A stretch of DNA of 64,000 nucleotides from Treponema sp. (GCA_024693715.1 JAILKS010000022.1:91434-155433), one strand, 5' to 3'; numbered from the stretch's first letter, positions 1 through 9,564 are shown. A program made the numbers and translations. The notes: generated from the letters alone by a model not told the origin.

Positions 1-900
1 GTATTTGAATTATTCAGCCCGGGAGAGAATATAATTGCCGAAAGTGATTTATACGGCGGTTCCATCAGACTTTTTGACAATGTTTCCAAAAAAAACGGCC
101 TGAGTTTTACAAGAGTAAACTGTTCTAAAGATGCCCTTGAACCACTCATTACTCCACAAACTCGTGCTATTTATATCGAAACACCAACAAATCCGATGAT
201 GAATATTACGGACATAAAAAAAACTTCTGAGTTTGCCCACGAGCATAATTTACTTTTGATTGTTGACAACACCTTTATGTCTCCATATTTTCAAAACCCT
301 CTTTTGTTTGGTGCAGATATTGTAATCCACAGCGGAACTAAATATCTTTCCGGGCACAACGACACACTCTCAGGCTTTATTGTTACAAATAATAAAGAAA
401 TCAGCGAGCGTTTAAGATTTTTGATTAAAACAACAGGGGCAGGACTTTCTCCGTTCGACAGCTGGCTCACTCTCAGAGGAATTAAAACTCTTGCCATAAG
501 AATGGAACAGGCTCAGAAAAATGCATTTGCGATAGTTGAATATCTTAAAACTCAAAGTTCAGTTACAAATGTAATTTACCCGGGCCTCCTGGAACACCCA
601 GGCTACGAAATTCAAAAAAATCAGGCTCGCGGCTTTGGTGCAATGGTAACTTTTAATGTAAAGGATGAAGAAACTGCAAAAAAGATTTTAAGCTCAGTTC
701 GTCTTATTCAGTTTGCAGAAAGTCTTGGCGGAGTTGAATCTTTAATCACCTATCCTGTTACCCAGACTCATGCAGATGTACCACAGGATATCCGCCTTAA
801 AAATGGAATTACAAATACCACATTAAGACTTTCAGTAGGTATAGAAGATGCAAAAGATTTAATCAAAGATCTTGATAATGCAATTAATAAAAAGGATTAA
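1..900 (+). CDS. Cys/Met metabolism PLP-dependent lyase/synthase (cystathionine gamma-lyase/synthase family), 5' truncated by window edge
   Basis: The reading frame is open from base 1, so the N-terminus lies outside the window. About 299 codons remain of a family that is normally 380-400 residues. Visible family marks are SDLYGGSIRLF, ETPTNPMM, VDNTFMSPYFQNP and the PLP-lysine segment HSGTKYLSGH, followed by the C-terminal SLGGVESLI and RLSVGIED. These enzymes interconvert cysteine, cystathionine and methionine precursors using PLP in the cytoplasm. The motifs do not separate gamma-lyase from gamma-synthase or O-acetylhomoserine sulfhydrylase. The gene ends 11 nt before a MalY/PatB-type lyase, which is followed by an overlapping Rrf2 regulator, so it is probably the first or middle gene of a sulfur amino-acid operon. 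Confidence 0.9.
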   Translation, partial: VFELFSPGENIIAESDLYGGSIRLFDNVSKKNGLSFTRVNCSKDALEPLITPQTRAIYIETPTNPMMNITDIKKTSEFAHEHNLLLIVDNTFMSPYFQNPLLFGADIVIHSGTKYLSGHNDTLSGFIVTNNKEISERLRFLIKTTGAGLSPFDSWLTLRGIKTLAIRMEQAQKNAFAIVEYLKTQSSVTNVIYPGLLEHPGYEIQKNQARGFGAMVTFNVKDEETAKKILSSVRLIQFAESLGGVESLITYPVTQTHADVPQDIRLKNGITNTTLRLSVGIEDAKDLIKDLDNAINKKD

Positions 901-911
901 CGGAGGATTTT

Positions 912-2099
912 ATGAAATACAATTTTAATAAAATTACAGACAGATCCAACACCTTTGCAATTAAATATGATTTAAAAGAAATCAGAAATAAACCAAAGGA
1001 TGTATTAAGCCTCTGGGTTGCTGACATGGATTTTCCAACAGCTCCGTGTATTCTTAAAGCATTAAAAAAAGCTTCTTGCCACGGAATCTTTGGTTACAGC
1101 CGACCTGATGTCCGCTACTACAATGCAATTAAAAGCTGGTATCAAAACTATCACAATTTTATTTTGCAGGATGAATGGATTATAAATACTCCGGGAGTTG
1201 TATTTGGAATTGCTGCTGCCATAAAAGCTTTTACAAAAGAAAGAGATGGTGTTTTAATTCAGCGTCCGGTTTACTATCCTTTTTTTAATACAATAAAGGC
1301 TTTAAACAGAAAGGTAGTAAATAATGCCCTGGTTTTAAAAGACGGACATTACGAAATTGACTTTGAAGATTTTGAAGAAAAGATTAAAACTCAAAACGTA
1401 AAACTTTTTGTACTCTGCTCTCCTCATAATCCGGGCGGCCGTGTGTGGAAAAAAGAAGAGCTTAATAAAATAAGTAAGATCTGTTTAAAACATAATGTCT
1501 TAGTTGTTTCAGATGAAATCCATTCCGACATCACATTCGGCACAAATGAACATACAATTTATGCAAGCCTTTCAGAAAAAGCATTAAATAACTCAATAAT
1601 CTGCACGTCTCCAAGTAAAACATTTAATCTTGCGGGGCTTCAGTTTTCAAACATCATAATTGCTAATAAAGAAATAAGGACAAAATTTAAAGCAGAGATT
1701 ACTAAAACAGGCTATGACGAACCAAATCTCACAGGCATTGTTGCAGCAACAAGTGCATATAAAGAAGGCCGCACCTGGTTCACTCAAGCTAAAGATTATA
1801 TTCAGAAAAACATTGATTTTACAAAAGAATATTTTAAGGAAAATCTGCCGCAGGTTCGCGTAATGAATAACGAAGGAACTTATTTAATCTGGCTTGATTT
1901 TTCAGACTTTGGTTTTTCGGATAAAAAGATTGATGAAATCATTGTGAATAAGGCAAAAGTATGGCTTGACCGCGGAACAATGTTTGGTCCCGAAGGAGAA
2001 TACTTTCAGCGCATTAATGTTGCAACTCCAAGAAAAATCCTGAAAGAAGCCTTGGACCGAATAACAAAAGCCTTTAAGGAGGAATTAAAAAATGTATAA
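912..2099 (+). CDS. MalY/PatB-type PLP-dependent cystathionine beta-lyase / aminotransferase
   Basis: This 395-residue fold-type I aminotransferase has the full family length. The PLP-binding lysine lies in SPSKTFNLAGL, the aspartate in VVSDEIHSDI, and an early LWVADMDFPTAP stretch is typical of MalY/PatB proteins. That subfamily cleaves cystathionine or cysteine to pyruvate, ammonia and homocysteine or sulfide. The start is supported by GGAGG a few bases upstream of the ATG. It follows a Cys/Met lyase by 11 nt and its last codons overlap the start of an Rrf2 regulator, giving a compact sulfur amino-acid operon. MalY-like proteins can also moonlight as regulators, which cannot be judged here. 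Confidence 0.9.
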   Translation: MKYNFNKITDRSNTFAIKYDLKEIRNKPKDVLSLWVADMDFPTAPCILKALKKASCHGIFGYSRPDVRYYNAIKSWYQNYHNFILQDEWIINTPGVVFGIAAAIKAFTKERDGVLIQRPVYYPFFNTIKALNRKVVNNALVLKDGHYEIDFEDFEEKIKTQNVKLFVLCSPHNPGGRVWKKEELNKISKICLKHNVLVVSDEIHSDITFGTNEHTIYASLSEKALNNSIICTSPSKTFNLAGLQFSNIIIANKEIRTKFKAEITKTGYDEPNLTGIVAATSAYKEGRTWFTQAKDYIQKNIDFTKEYFKENLPQVRVMNNEGTYLIWLDFSDFGFSDKKIDEIIVNKAKVWLDRGTMFGPEGEYFQRINVATPRKILKEALDRITKAFKEELKNV

Positions 2100-2517
2100 A
2101 ATTTCTACAAAAGGAAAATATGCACTTTTAATTATGGAAGACCTTGCTTTGGGAGAGCCGGATAAATACATTCCGCTTAAAACTCTTTCTCACAGAAGAA
2201 ATCTTTCTGTAAAATATCTTGAACAGATCTTAATTCACTTGAGTAAGGCGCATCTTGTAAACGGTTCCCGTGGATTAAACGGCGGTTATAAACTTACAAA
2301 GCTTCCAAAAGATTATACAATCGGAGAGATTTTACGCGTAATGGAAGGAAAGCTCTGCCCGCTTGGAGATTTTGAAAATAACACTGTAGTTTCTCAGGGA
2401 AGCCGTGATTTCTGGAAGGGTTTTGAAGAAAAAATTAATGAATATGTTGATTCAGTTCACCTTGATGAGCTTGCCAAAAAGAACAAGGACTTTATTGGCT
2501 ATGATTATTGCATCTGA
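2092..2517 (+). CDS. Rrf2-family transcriptional regulator, CymR-like
   Basis: This 141-residue protein has an N-terminal winged helix (MYKISTKGKYAL, LSVKYLEQIL, SRGLNGGYKL) that matches the Rrf2 family from end to end. IscR and NsrR have three clustered cysteines. Here only one cysteine (KLCPLGD) lies in that region and another sits next to the C-terminus, so an Fe-S cluster is unlikely and a CymR-like sensor of cysteine status is favoured. It overlaps the upstream MalY/PatB gene by 8 nt and is probably co-transcribed with both sulfur genes, so autoregulation of a cysteine operon is the natural guess. Its last codons contain the -35 box of the downstream carB promoter. Confidence 0.88.
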   Translation: MYKISTKGKYALLIMEDLALGEPDKYIPLKTLSHRRNLSVKYLEQILIHLSKAHLVNGSRGLNGGYKLTKLPKDYTIGEILRVMEGKLCPLGDFENNTVVSQGSRDFWKGFEEKINEYVDSVHLDELAKKNKDFIGYDYCI

Positions 2518-2536
2518 TTTACAAAAGTGATAATAT
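2508..2536 (+). promoter_or_regulatory. Predicted sigma-70 promoter of carB
   Basis: TTGCAT (2508-2513) and TAATAT (2531-2536) are separated by exactly 17 nt. The -35 lies inside the stop-codon end of the Rrf2 gene. The expected start, near 2543, falls immediately before the hexaloop hairpin of the leader, matching the promoter-leader arrangement of pyrG and glnA. Confidence 0.6.
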
Positions 2537-2542
2537 AGTTCT

Positions 2543-2589
2543 AGTCAAAGACGACATTGTTTCTTAGAGGCAGTGTTGTCTTTTTTTTT
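2543..2589 (+). promoter_or_regulatory. carB leader: hexaloop hairpin overlapping an intrinsic terminator (attenuator)
   Basis: GTC-AAAGAC-GAC (2544-2555) can form a short hairpin with a six-base loop that has A at loop position 1 and G at position 4. The same bases are the 5' arm of a longer hairpin, AAAGACGACATTG (2547-2559) with CAGTGTTGTCTTT (2571-2583). That hairpin runs into nine T (2581-2589), the layout of an intrinsic terminator ending 11 nt before the carB start. The two folds exclude each other. The carB copy is shorter than the pyrG and glnA copies and its hexaloop stem has only 3 bp, so it is the weakest of the three. Confidence 0.6.
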
Positions 2590-2599
2590 AGAGGAAAAT

Positions 2600-4222
2600 A
2601 TGTCAGATTCATCAAAAGGCACAATTATCGTTCTTGGTTCAGGCCCTATCCGAATTGGTCAGGGAATTGAATTTGATTATGCAAGTGTTCAGTGCGTACG
2701 CTCATTAAAAAACATGGGCTATAATGTTGCAATCATAAACAACAACCCCGAAACTGTTTCCACAGACTTTGATACTGCAGACAGACTTTATTTTGAACCG
2801 CTTACAGGCGAAGATGTAATGAACGTCATCAAAACAGAAAAACCTCTGGGAGTTGTAGCAGCCTTTGGTGGTCAGACAGCAATCAACCTTACAAAATTCC
2901 TTGATAAACAGGGCATTCCAATTTTGGGAACCAGTGCAGATTCAATCGACCTTGCAGAAGACAGAGAGCGTTTTGAAGAACTCTGCGACAGGCTTGGAAT
3001 TAAACGTCCGCGTGGATTAACAGTATTTACAGAAGCAGAAGCACTGGAAGCAGCCGCCAGAATCACCTATCCTGTTTTATTAAGACCAAGCTACGTTCTT
3101 GGCGGTCAGAACATGATTATTGCAAATACACCGGCAGACGTAAAAGAATACATGGCAATCATCTTAAGTCAGAAAATTGAAAATCCTGTTTTAATAGACA
3201 AATACATGGAAGGAACAGAGCTCGAAGTTGACGTTATCTGCGACGGAAAGGATGTTCTTTTACCTGGAATCATGCAGCATATCGAAAGAACCGGTATTCA
3301 CTCTGGAGACTCAATTGCAGTTTATCCAAGCTTCAGTATAAGTGATGAATTAATCAAGAAAATCGTAAAACAGTCTACAGACCTTGCCCTTGCTCTTGGA
3401 ACAAAGGGACTTGTAAATATTCAGTATTTAATCTGGAATGATGATTTATACATTATCGAAGCAAACCCTCGTTCAAGTCGTACAGTTCCTTATCTTTCTA
3501 AGGTAACAGGCATTCCTATGGTAGACGTTGCAACAAGAGCAATGATGGGAGAAAAAATTACCAGCATGGGCTTTGGAACAGGGCTTTACAGAACTCCTGG
3601 TTATTATGCAGTAAAGGTTCCTGTATTCAGCTTTGAAAAACTCATGGATGTAGATACTGCTTTGGGACCAGAAATGAAGTCTACAGGAGAAGTCCTTGGA
3701 ATTGCTCCTACCGTGGAAGAGGCTGTTTTTAAAGGAATGGTGGCAGCTGGAATTAAGATTATAAGACCAAAGGAAGTGGCAAATGCACCTTCTTCAAATA
3801 GCGATGAATCAGGTAATGATGATGTTCCTGGAGTTTTATTCAGCGTTAAGAAAATGGATTTACCTGAGCTTCCGGGGCTTGCTAAAAAGTTTTATGAGCT
3901 TGGATTTAAGCTTTACGGAACCTTTGGTAATGCAGATACAATCGAACGAAGCGGTATTCCTGTAACTCATATTGCAAAAGTACACGAAAATGTAAACGAA
4001 AATATCATCACCCTGCTTGATTCAGGAAAGATTGCTTATGTAATTTCAACCTCTGCTAAAGGACGTAACCCGGACGCAGAAAGCGTTAAATTCCGCCGCC
4101 ATGCAGTTGAGCGCGATATTGAATGTATTACTGCAATGGATACAGCAAACGCACTTGCAATGTGTCTTGCTTCTCCATATACACTTGAAAATACAAGTCT
4201 TGTGGACATTACAAAAATCTAA
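2600..4222 (+). CDS. carB: Carbamoyl-phosphate synthase large subunit, stand-alone C-terminal half
   Basis: This protein of about 540 residues begins where the second half of a normal large subunit of about 1,070 residues begins (LGSGPIRIGQGIEFDY near residue 15). It has the C-half ATP-grasp domain that phosphorylates carbamate (LLRPSYVLGGQNM, EANPRSSRTVPYLSK) and ends in an MGS-like allosteric domain (about 415-540, YGTFGNADTIERSGIP). The N-terminal half and the glutaminase CarA are absent from the window. Split large subunits are known in some archaea and bacteria, so a separate carB1 elsewhere is expected. The ATG at 2600 is chosen because GAGG lies just upstream. An in-frame GTG at 2573 lies within the terminator hairpin and is unlikely. 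An attenuator-like leader precedes the gene. Confidence 0.92.
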   Translation: MSDSSKGTIIVLGSGPIRIGQGIEFDYASVQCVRSLKNMGYNVAIINNNPETVSTDFDTADRLYFEPLTGEDVMNVIKTEKPLGVVAAFGGQTAINLTKFLDKQGIPILGTSADSIDLAEDRERFEELCDRLGIKRPRGLTVFTEAEALEAAARITYPVLLRPSYVLGGQNMIIANTPADVKEYMAIILSQKIENPVLIDKYMEGTELEVDVICDGKDVLLPGIMQHIERTGIHSGDSIAVYPSFSISDELIKKIVKQSTDLALALGTKGLVNIQYLIWNDDLYIIEANPRSSRTVPYLSKVTGIPMVDVATRAMMGEKITSMGFGTGLYRTPGYYAVKVPVFSFEKLMDVDTALGPEMKSTGEVLGIAPTVEEAVFKGMVAAGIKIIRPKEVANAPSSNSDESGNDDVPGVLFSVKKMDLPELPGLAKKFYELGFKLYGTFGNADTIERSGIPVTHIAKVHENVNENIITLLDSGKIAYVISTSAKGRNPDAESVKFRRHAVERDIECITAMDTANALAMCLASPYTLENTSLVDITKI

Positions 4223-4233
4223 AAAAATGCCCC

Positions 4234-4262
4234 TTGACATGTGATAAATGATTAAATAAAAT
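4234..4262 (+). promoter_or_regulatory. Predicted sigma-70 promoter of pyrG
   Basis: A perfect TTGACA (4234-4239) and TAAAAT (4257-4262) are spaced by 17 nt and start 11 nt after carB ends. The predicted start, near 4269, is directly upstream of the structured leader, so the terminator downstream is read from this promoter and is not merely the end of carB. Confidence 0.75.
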
Positions 4263-4268
4263 TAAAGA

Positions 4269-4342
4269 ATAGTTTTTGAGCAAAGACGCTCATTTTATTT
4301 GATGACCTATCTGTCGTCTGGTAAAATGAACGTCTTTTTTTT
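4269..4342 (+). promoter_or_regulatory. pyrG leader: hexaloop hairpin mutually exclusive with a long terminator hairpin
   Basis: TGAGC-AAAGAC-GCTCA (4277-4292) forms a 5-bp stem with a six-base loop carrying A1 and G4. The alternative fold pairs AAAGACGCTCATTTTA (4282-4297) with TAAAATGAACGTCTTT (4322-4337) with one mismatch. It encloses an inner hairpin GATGAC/GTCGTC (4301-4318) and ends in eight T (4335-4342). The 3' half (CTGTCGTC, a GG, AATG-type bases, CGTC, T-run) aligns base by base with the glnA leader. B. subtilis pyrG is also controlled by attenuation, but through CTP-sensitive G-slippage at a GGG start, which is not obvious here. Confidence 0.7.
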
Positions 4343-4366
4343 ATTTTAAACTTTGTGAGGGGAATT

Positions 4367-5980
4367 ATGGCAAAATTTATTTTTGTAACCGGCGGAGTAG
4401 TTTCAGGTCTTGGAAAAGGTATTACTGCAGCAAGTCTTGGTCGTCTTTTAAAAGCTAGGGGTCTTAAGGTAACAAGTCAAAAATTAGATCCTTATATGAA
4501 TGTAGACCCGGGAACAATGAGTCCTTTTCAGCACGGAGAAGTATTTGTAACAGACGATGGTGCCGAAACAGACTTAGACCTTGGTCACTACGAGCGTTTT
4601 ATCGACGAAAATCTTACAAAATATTCAAACCTTACAAGCGGCCGTGTTTACTGGAACGTATTAAATAAAGAACGTCAGGGTGAATATTTAGGCCAGACAG
4701 TCCAGATTATTCCTCACGTAACAAATGAAATCAAAGATTTTATCATGAAAAACTCACAAGAAGCATCTGGTACAGACGGCAAAGTTCCTGATGTAAGTAT
4801 TGTTGAAGTTGGCGGTACAATCGGTGATATCGAAAGTCAGCCGTTTTTGGAAGCAATCCGTCAGCTGGCTCTTGAAGTTGGAAGAAGAAACTGTCTTTTT
4901 ATTCATGTTTGTCTTGTTCCTTATATCAGCGGCTCTGATGAATATAAAAGTAAACCAACACAGCATTCTGTAAAAGAGCTCATGGCAGTAGGAATCCACC
5001 CGGATATTATTGTTGCCCGCTGCGACAAGGAAATTCCTGAAGATATTCGTAAAAAGATTTCTCTTTTCTGTAACGTTGGAGAAGACTGCGTAATCAATAA
5101 TACAACCCTCCCTAGCCTTTACGAGGTTCCTTTAATGCTTCACGAGCAGAAAATGGATGATGTAGTTTGCAGGGATTTAGGACTTGAATCAAAAGCAGAT
5201 TCAAAGGCACTTTCCGACTGGTCAAAAATGGTAGAAAGAATCCATTCAAGAAACGGCGAAATTAAAATTGCTCTTGTTGGAAAATACGTAAAGCTTCACG
5301 ACTCATATTTGAGTATTGTTGAATCTTTAAACCACGCAAGCTTTGTTGTTGGTAAAAAAGTTAAAATCATCTGGGTAGATTCAGACACAGTAACAGACGA
5401 AACAGCACCCGAAGTTTTTAAAGACTGTCAGGGAATTATTCTTCCAGGCGGCTTTGGTCACAGAGGTGTTGAAGGAATGGTTTGTTCATGCCGTTATGCC
5501 CGTACCCATAAGGTTCCATATTTTGGAATCTGTCTTGGTATGCAGATTGCAGTTATTGAATTTGCACGCTCTGTTTTGGGCTATGCCGATGCAAACTCAC
5601 GCGAATTTGACGAGCTTTGTGAACACCCTGTAATCGACCTTATGAAGGATCAGGAAGGCGTAATCAAAGGCGGAACCATGAGACTTGGAAGTTATCCATG
5701 TAAAGTTTTAAAGGGAAGTATTCTCGAAAGAGCTTACGGAACCGACCACATAGATGAACGACACAGGCACCGCTATGAATTCAACAACGACTTCCGCGAT
5801 GAGATGACTAAAGCGGGGCTTGTTATAAGCGGAACTTCTCCGGACAACAATCTTGTAGAGGCTGTGGAGGTTCAGGACCACTTTCATGTTGGCGTTCAGT
5901 TCCACCCGGAATTTAAATCCCGCCCTAATGCAGCAGGTCCATTGTTCGTAGAATTTTTAAAATCGTGCGACAAATCCTAA
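4367..5980 (+). CDS. pyrG: CTP synthase
   Basis: This 537-residue enzyme makes CTP from UTP, ATP and glutamine, the last step of pyrimidine nucleotide synthesis. The N-terminal synthetase domain starts [16 protein letters not shown] and contains the [13 protein letters not shown] and [17 protein letters not shown] segments of the family. The C-terminal class I glutaminase has the nucleophile in GICLGMQ (Cys about 389) and the His/Glu pair in GVQFHPEF. Length is typical. The ATG at 4367 follows a strong GAGGGG. It has its own promoter and an attenuator-like leader, related to those of carB and glnA, all three being glutamine-linked genes. Confidence 0.98.
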   Translation: MAKFIFVTGGVVSGLGKGITAASLGRLLKARGLKVTSQKLDPYMNVDPGTMSPFQHGEVFVTDDGAETDLDLGHYERFIDENLTKYSNLTSGRVYWNVLNKERQGEYLGQTVQIIPHVTNEIKDFIMKNSQEASGTDGKVPDVSIVEVGGTIGDIESQPFLEAIRQLALEVGRRNCLFIHVCLVPYISGSDEYKSKPTQHSVKELMAVGIHPDIIVARCDKEIPEDIRKKISLFCNVGEDCVINNTTLPSLYEVPLMLHEQKMDDVVCRDLGLESKADSKALSDWSKMVERIHSRNGEIKIALVGKYVKLHDSYLSIVESLNHASFVVGKKVKIIWVDSDTVTDETAPEVFKDCQGIILPGGFGHRGVEGMVCSCRYARTHKVPYFGICLGMQIAVIEFARSVLGYADANSREFDELCEHPVIDLMKDQEGVIKGGTMRLGSYPCKVLKGSILERAYGTDHIDERHRHRYEFNNDFRDEMTKAGLVISGTSPDNNLVEAVEVQDHFHVGVQFHPEFKSRPNAAGPLFVEFLKSCDKS

Positions 5981-6050
5981 GAATAGATTCATACAATTAT
6001 TATCATCTTTTCTTATATTAATCAAAAGCTCCTGATGGTATTTTATACTT

Positions 6051-7802
6051 ATGAAAAAGAAAAATGCATTTTCATGGGTATGGTCCTATGTTCATCGCTA
6101 CCGTTTTCTGATGATTACGGGTCTTTCGTTAAGTGTAGTTGTAGCCGCACTTAATATGATTAATCCCCTTATTACCGGAAACATTGTCGATAAGGTTATT
6201 CGAGGCGGACAACATGAGCTTCTTTTAAAGTTCATATTGATAATGATTGGAACAACTGTCGGAAAATCAATTATACGCTATACCTATCAGGTAATTTTTG
6301 AACACTGCTCTCAAAACGTAATCTTAAAAATGCGTAAGGATTTATACGACCATATTCAGACACTTGATTTTTCATGGTATGACAAGGCAAATACAGGAAA
6401 TGTAATGACACTTCTGACTTCAGATTTAGATAAAGTACGTCATTTTGTTGCCTGGGTTTTATATCAGATTCTTGAAAATTCACTGATTTACATTTTCTCA
6501 ATAATCACACTTTCTTCTATTAATTGGAAGCTTACTCTGGCTTTTATGATTATTGCACCACCGGTTCTTTTTCTTATTCAGAAATTCAAAATCCACATCA
6601 GGCCTGCACATCTTGCCGTACGTGATCAGTTTGCAGTTCTAAACACACGTGTAGGAGAAAATATCGAAGGGAATCGTGTAGTAAAAGCTTTTGTCCGCGA
6701 AGGATATGAAATTAATCAATTTGATTCAGAAAATGAAAAATACAAGGATGTATCGGTAAAAAATGCCGATGTACGTGTAAAGTATACACCATGGATTGAA
6801 GCTCTTTGCGGTATTCTTCCGGTAATCCTGATCCTTTTTGGCGGATGGCTCGTTATAAAAGAAGAAATGACTATAGGTCAGCTTGTTACATTTAACGGAC
6901 TTATGTGGGCATTTACACAACCAATCAATATGTTTGGAATTCTTGTAGATAACATGCAGAATTTCGGTGCATCACAGGACAGACTTTATGAACTTTGGTG
7001 TGCAGAATCGAAAATCAAAAATTCTAAAAACTGCATGAAGCCTGAAAAAGAAATCGAAGGAAAGGTTGAATTCTCGCATGTAAATTTTTCTTACAATGAA
7101 ACTCCTGTACTAAATGATGTGAGCTTTGTCGTAGAACCCGGCCAAACTATCGGTATTTTAGGACCAACCGGCTCCGGAAAATCAACCATTGCAAATCTCA
7201 TATGCCGTTATTATGATACTCAAAGCGGAGAAATCTTAATCGACGGAAAAAACATCAGGGATTATGACCTTCAATATCTTAGAAAAAATGCGGGAATCAC
7301 AATGCAGGAAGCATTTTTATTCAGTGATACAGTTGAAGGAAACATTGCTTTTGGAAACGTAGACGCTTCTTTTGAAGATGTTGAAAAAGCAGCCGAACTT
7401 GCACGTGTAAAAGAATTCATAAATGATTTGACAGAAGGCTATGATACTATTGTCGGTGAACGAGGCGTTGGATTAAGCGGAGGACAAAAACAAAGAATAG
7501 CCCTTGCACGACTATTTCTTGCAAATCCTAAAATCATGATTTTAGATGATACGACAAGTGCAGTCGATAACGACACCGAAAAGAAAATCCGTGAATCCAT
7601 AAAACTTCAAAGTAAAGGACATACAACTTTTATAATAAGTCACAGGATTTCTTCATTTGAAAATGCAGATTCAATCTTTGTAATTCAAAACGGAAAAATC
7701 ACCCAAAGCGGCAGTCACGAAAAACTGATAAAACAAAAAGGTTATTACCGTCAGGTCTGGGAAGAGCAGATGTGTACAGGAGCTGATTATGGCAAGAAAT
7801 AA
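6051..7802 (+). CDS. ABC exporter half-transporter with degenerate catalytic site (first subunit of heterodimer)
   Basis: This 583-residue type IV ABC exporter has a transmembrane domain of about six helices (residues 15-310) and a C-terminal nucleotide-binding domain with Walker A GPTGSGKS near 372, signature LSGGQKQR, and H-loop IISHR. Walker B reads ILDDTTSAVD, with Asp in place of the catalytic Glu. This is the hallmark of the degenerate site in heterodimeric exporters such as TM287/288 and BmrCD. It overlaps the second half-transporter by 14 nt, so the two are almost certainly co-translated and form one pump. The substrate (drug, lipid or peptide) cannot be inferred. There is no clear Shine-Dalgarno before the ATG. 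Confidence 0.92.
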   Translation: MKKKNAFSWVWSYVHRYRFLMITGLSLSVVVAALNMINPLITGNIVDKVIRGGQHELLLKFILIMIGTTVGKSIIRYTYQVIFEHCSQNVILKMRKDLYDHIQTLDFSWYDKANTGNVMTLLTSDLDKVRHFVAWVLYQILENSLIYIFSIITLSSINWKLTLAFMIIAPPVLFLIQKFKIHIRPAHLAVRDQFAVLNTRVGENIEGNRVVKAFVREGYEINQFDSENEKYKDVSVKNADVRVKYTPWIEALCGILPVILILFGGWLVIKEEMTIGQLVTFNGLMWAFTQPINMFGILVDNMQNFGASQDRLYELWCAESKIKNSKNCMKPEKEIEGKVEFSHVNFSYNETPVLNDVSFVVEPGQTIGILGPTGSGKSTIANLICRYYDTQSGEILIDGKNIRDYDLQYLRKNAGITMQEAFLFSDTVEGNIAFGNVDASFEDVEKAAELARVKEFINDLTEGYDTIVGERGVGLSGGQKQRIALARLFLANPKIMILDDTTSAVDNDTEKKIRESIKLQSKGHTTFIISHRISSFENADSIFVIQNGKITQSGSHEKLIKQKGYYRQVWEEQMCTGADYGKK

Positions 7803-9564
7803 ATTTGATTCAGACGAAGAAATTGAACAGAAATTCAATGCAAATATAATCTTCAGGCTCTTTAAATGGATTAAACCTTTTACCGGCTGGATGATTCTCG
7901 CATGCTTTTTAATGCTTTTATCCTCTGCAATCTCTCTTACAAGTCCATATCTTATAAAGATGGCAATTGATAAAGCCATCCCAAATAAAAACTTCCGCAT
8001 GCTGATTATCCTTTCTTCAATTCTTCTTTTGTCTACTTTTCTGATAAGAATCCTTCTGGCAGAAAAGCTTAAACTGATGACCAGAGTTGCACAGAAAATT
8101 ATTGTTAATATCAGAAAGGATGTTTTTACAAAGCTTCAGAATCTTCCATTCACATATTTTGACAGCCGCCCTCACGGAAAGATTCTTATACGTGTAGTTA
8201 ATTATGTAAACTCTCTTTCAGATCTTCTTTCTAACGGTATCATACAGCTGATTTCAGATTTATTTACCCTTGTAGTAATCATCGGTTTTATGGTAGCAAT
8301 TGATGTTAAACTCACACTTGTCTGTATGGCTGTTCTTCCGGTATTATTCATCATCCTTTTTTCAATGAAGAAAAAACAGCACGAGGCATGGAAACAGGAA
8401 AGCTACAAACGTTCAAATCTTACAGCCTACATCTCTGAAAGCCTTAATGGAATGAAAATTACACAAAGCTTTGCTCGAGAAAATATCAATCAGAATATAT
8501 TTGATGAGTTATGCTATAAGTGTAAAAAAGTATGGATTCATGCAGTTAACATTAATAACATAATATGGCCGGTAGTAGATAATCTTTCTACACTTGGAGT
8601 TGCACTTGTTTATATGGCAGGAATTGCCTGGCTTGGAAACGGAACGGGACATGCAGTCACAATTGGAACTTTAGTTGCCTTTGCCGGATATATATGGCGA
8701 TTCTGGTTTCCGATTCAAAATCTCGGTAATTTCTATAATTCCATGGTAACAACAGGTGCTTATGTTGAACGCATTTTTGAACTGCTTGATGAAAATGAAG
8801 ATATTACCGATAAACCGGATGCCGTTGAGCTTCCACCGATACGTGGACATGTGACCTTCGACCATGTCAACTTTTCTTATGAAAAAGGAACTCCAATCCT
8901 TAAAGATGTAAATTTTGTAATTACACCGGGAATGACAGTTGCAATTGTAGGACCTACAGGAGCGGGAAAAACAACTATCGTAAATCTTCTTACGCGTTTT
9001 TATAATCCTGATGACGGAAAAATCTTAATCGACGGACTTGATATCCAGAATCTGTTGATAAAATCTATCAGAAAACAAGTCGGAGTCATGCTTCAGGACA
9101 GTTTTCTTTTCAGCGGAACAATTATGGAAAATATCCGTTATGGAAAACTTGATGCCAGTGATGAACAATGCATTCAAGCCGCAAAAGCAGTTCAGGCTGA
9201 TGATTTTATAAGTTCATTCCCAGACGGATATAACACAAAAATTTCTTCAAATGGCGGCGGATTAAGCCAAGGACAAAAGCAGCTGATCAGTTTTGCACGG
9301 GTTTTACTTTCTGATCCGCGAATCCTTATTCTTGATGAAGCAACTTCTTCCGTAGATACACATACAGAAAAGCTTCTTCAGCAGGGTCTTGGAGAATTAT
9401 TGAAAGGACGTACCAGTTTTATTATTGCCCACCGTCTGTCTACTATCCGCAATGCAGACATAATCTTTTACGTAGACCATGGAAAAATTATTGAAAGAGG
9501 AAATCATGAGCAGCTTATTGCAGCCGGTGGAAAATATGCTTCAATGGTACAAATAAAAAGATAG
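7789..9564 (+). CDS. ABC exporter half-transporter with canonical catalytic site (second subunit of heterodimer)
   Basis: This 591-residue partner of the preceding gene has the same domain order: membrane domain to about residue 330, Walker A GPTGAGKT near 389, and an intact Walker B ILDEATSSVD with catalytic Glu. Its signature is LSQGQKQL, departing from LSGGQ. In heterodimeric exporters the odd signature pairs with the degenerate Walker B of the other subunit, so the two departures in this pair fit one consensus and one degenerate ATP site. The H-loop IIAHR is normal. It starts inside the preceding gene and ends just before the promoter of glnA. Confidence 0.92.
   Translation: MARNKFDSDEEIEQKFNANIIFRLFKWIKPFTGWMILACFLMLLSSAISLTSPYLIKMAIDKAIPNKNFRMLIILSSILLLSTFLIRILLAEKLKLMTRVAQKIIVNIRKDVFTKLQNLPFTYFDSRPHGKILIRVVNYVNSLSDLLSNGIIQLISDLFTLVVIIGFMVAIDVKLTLVCMAVLPVLFIILFSMKKKQHEAWKQESYKRSNLTAYISESLNGMKITQSFARENINQNIFDELCYKCKKVWIHAVNINNIIWPVVDNLSTLGVALVYMAGIAWLGNGTGHAVTIGTLVAFAGYIWRFWFPIQNLGNFYNSMVTTGAYVERIFELLDENEDITDKPDAVELPPIRGHVTFDHVNFSYEKGTPILKDVNFVITPGMTVAIVGPTGAGKTTIVNLLTRFYNPDDGKILIDGLDIQNLLIKSIRKQVGVMLQDSFLFSGTIMENIRYGKLDASDEQCIQAAKAVQADDFISSFPDGYNTKISSNGGGLSQGQKQLISFARVLLSDPRILILDEATSSVDTHTEKLLQQGLGELLKGRTSFIIAHRLSTIRNADIIFYVDHGKIIERGNHEQLIAAGGKYASMVQIKR

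Noticed and set aside
2573..2600. GTG start for carB, 27 nt upstream
   Set aside because: It lies within the terminator stem and T-run, whereas the ATG at 2600 has GAGG at good spacing.
4269..4342. pyrG control by CTP-dependent G-slippage as in Bacillus
   Set aside because: No GGG run occurs at the predicted transcription start and the terminator arm has no matching CCC/TTC tract; the pattern is shared with glnA and carB instead.
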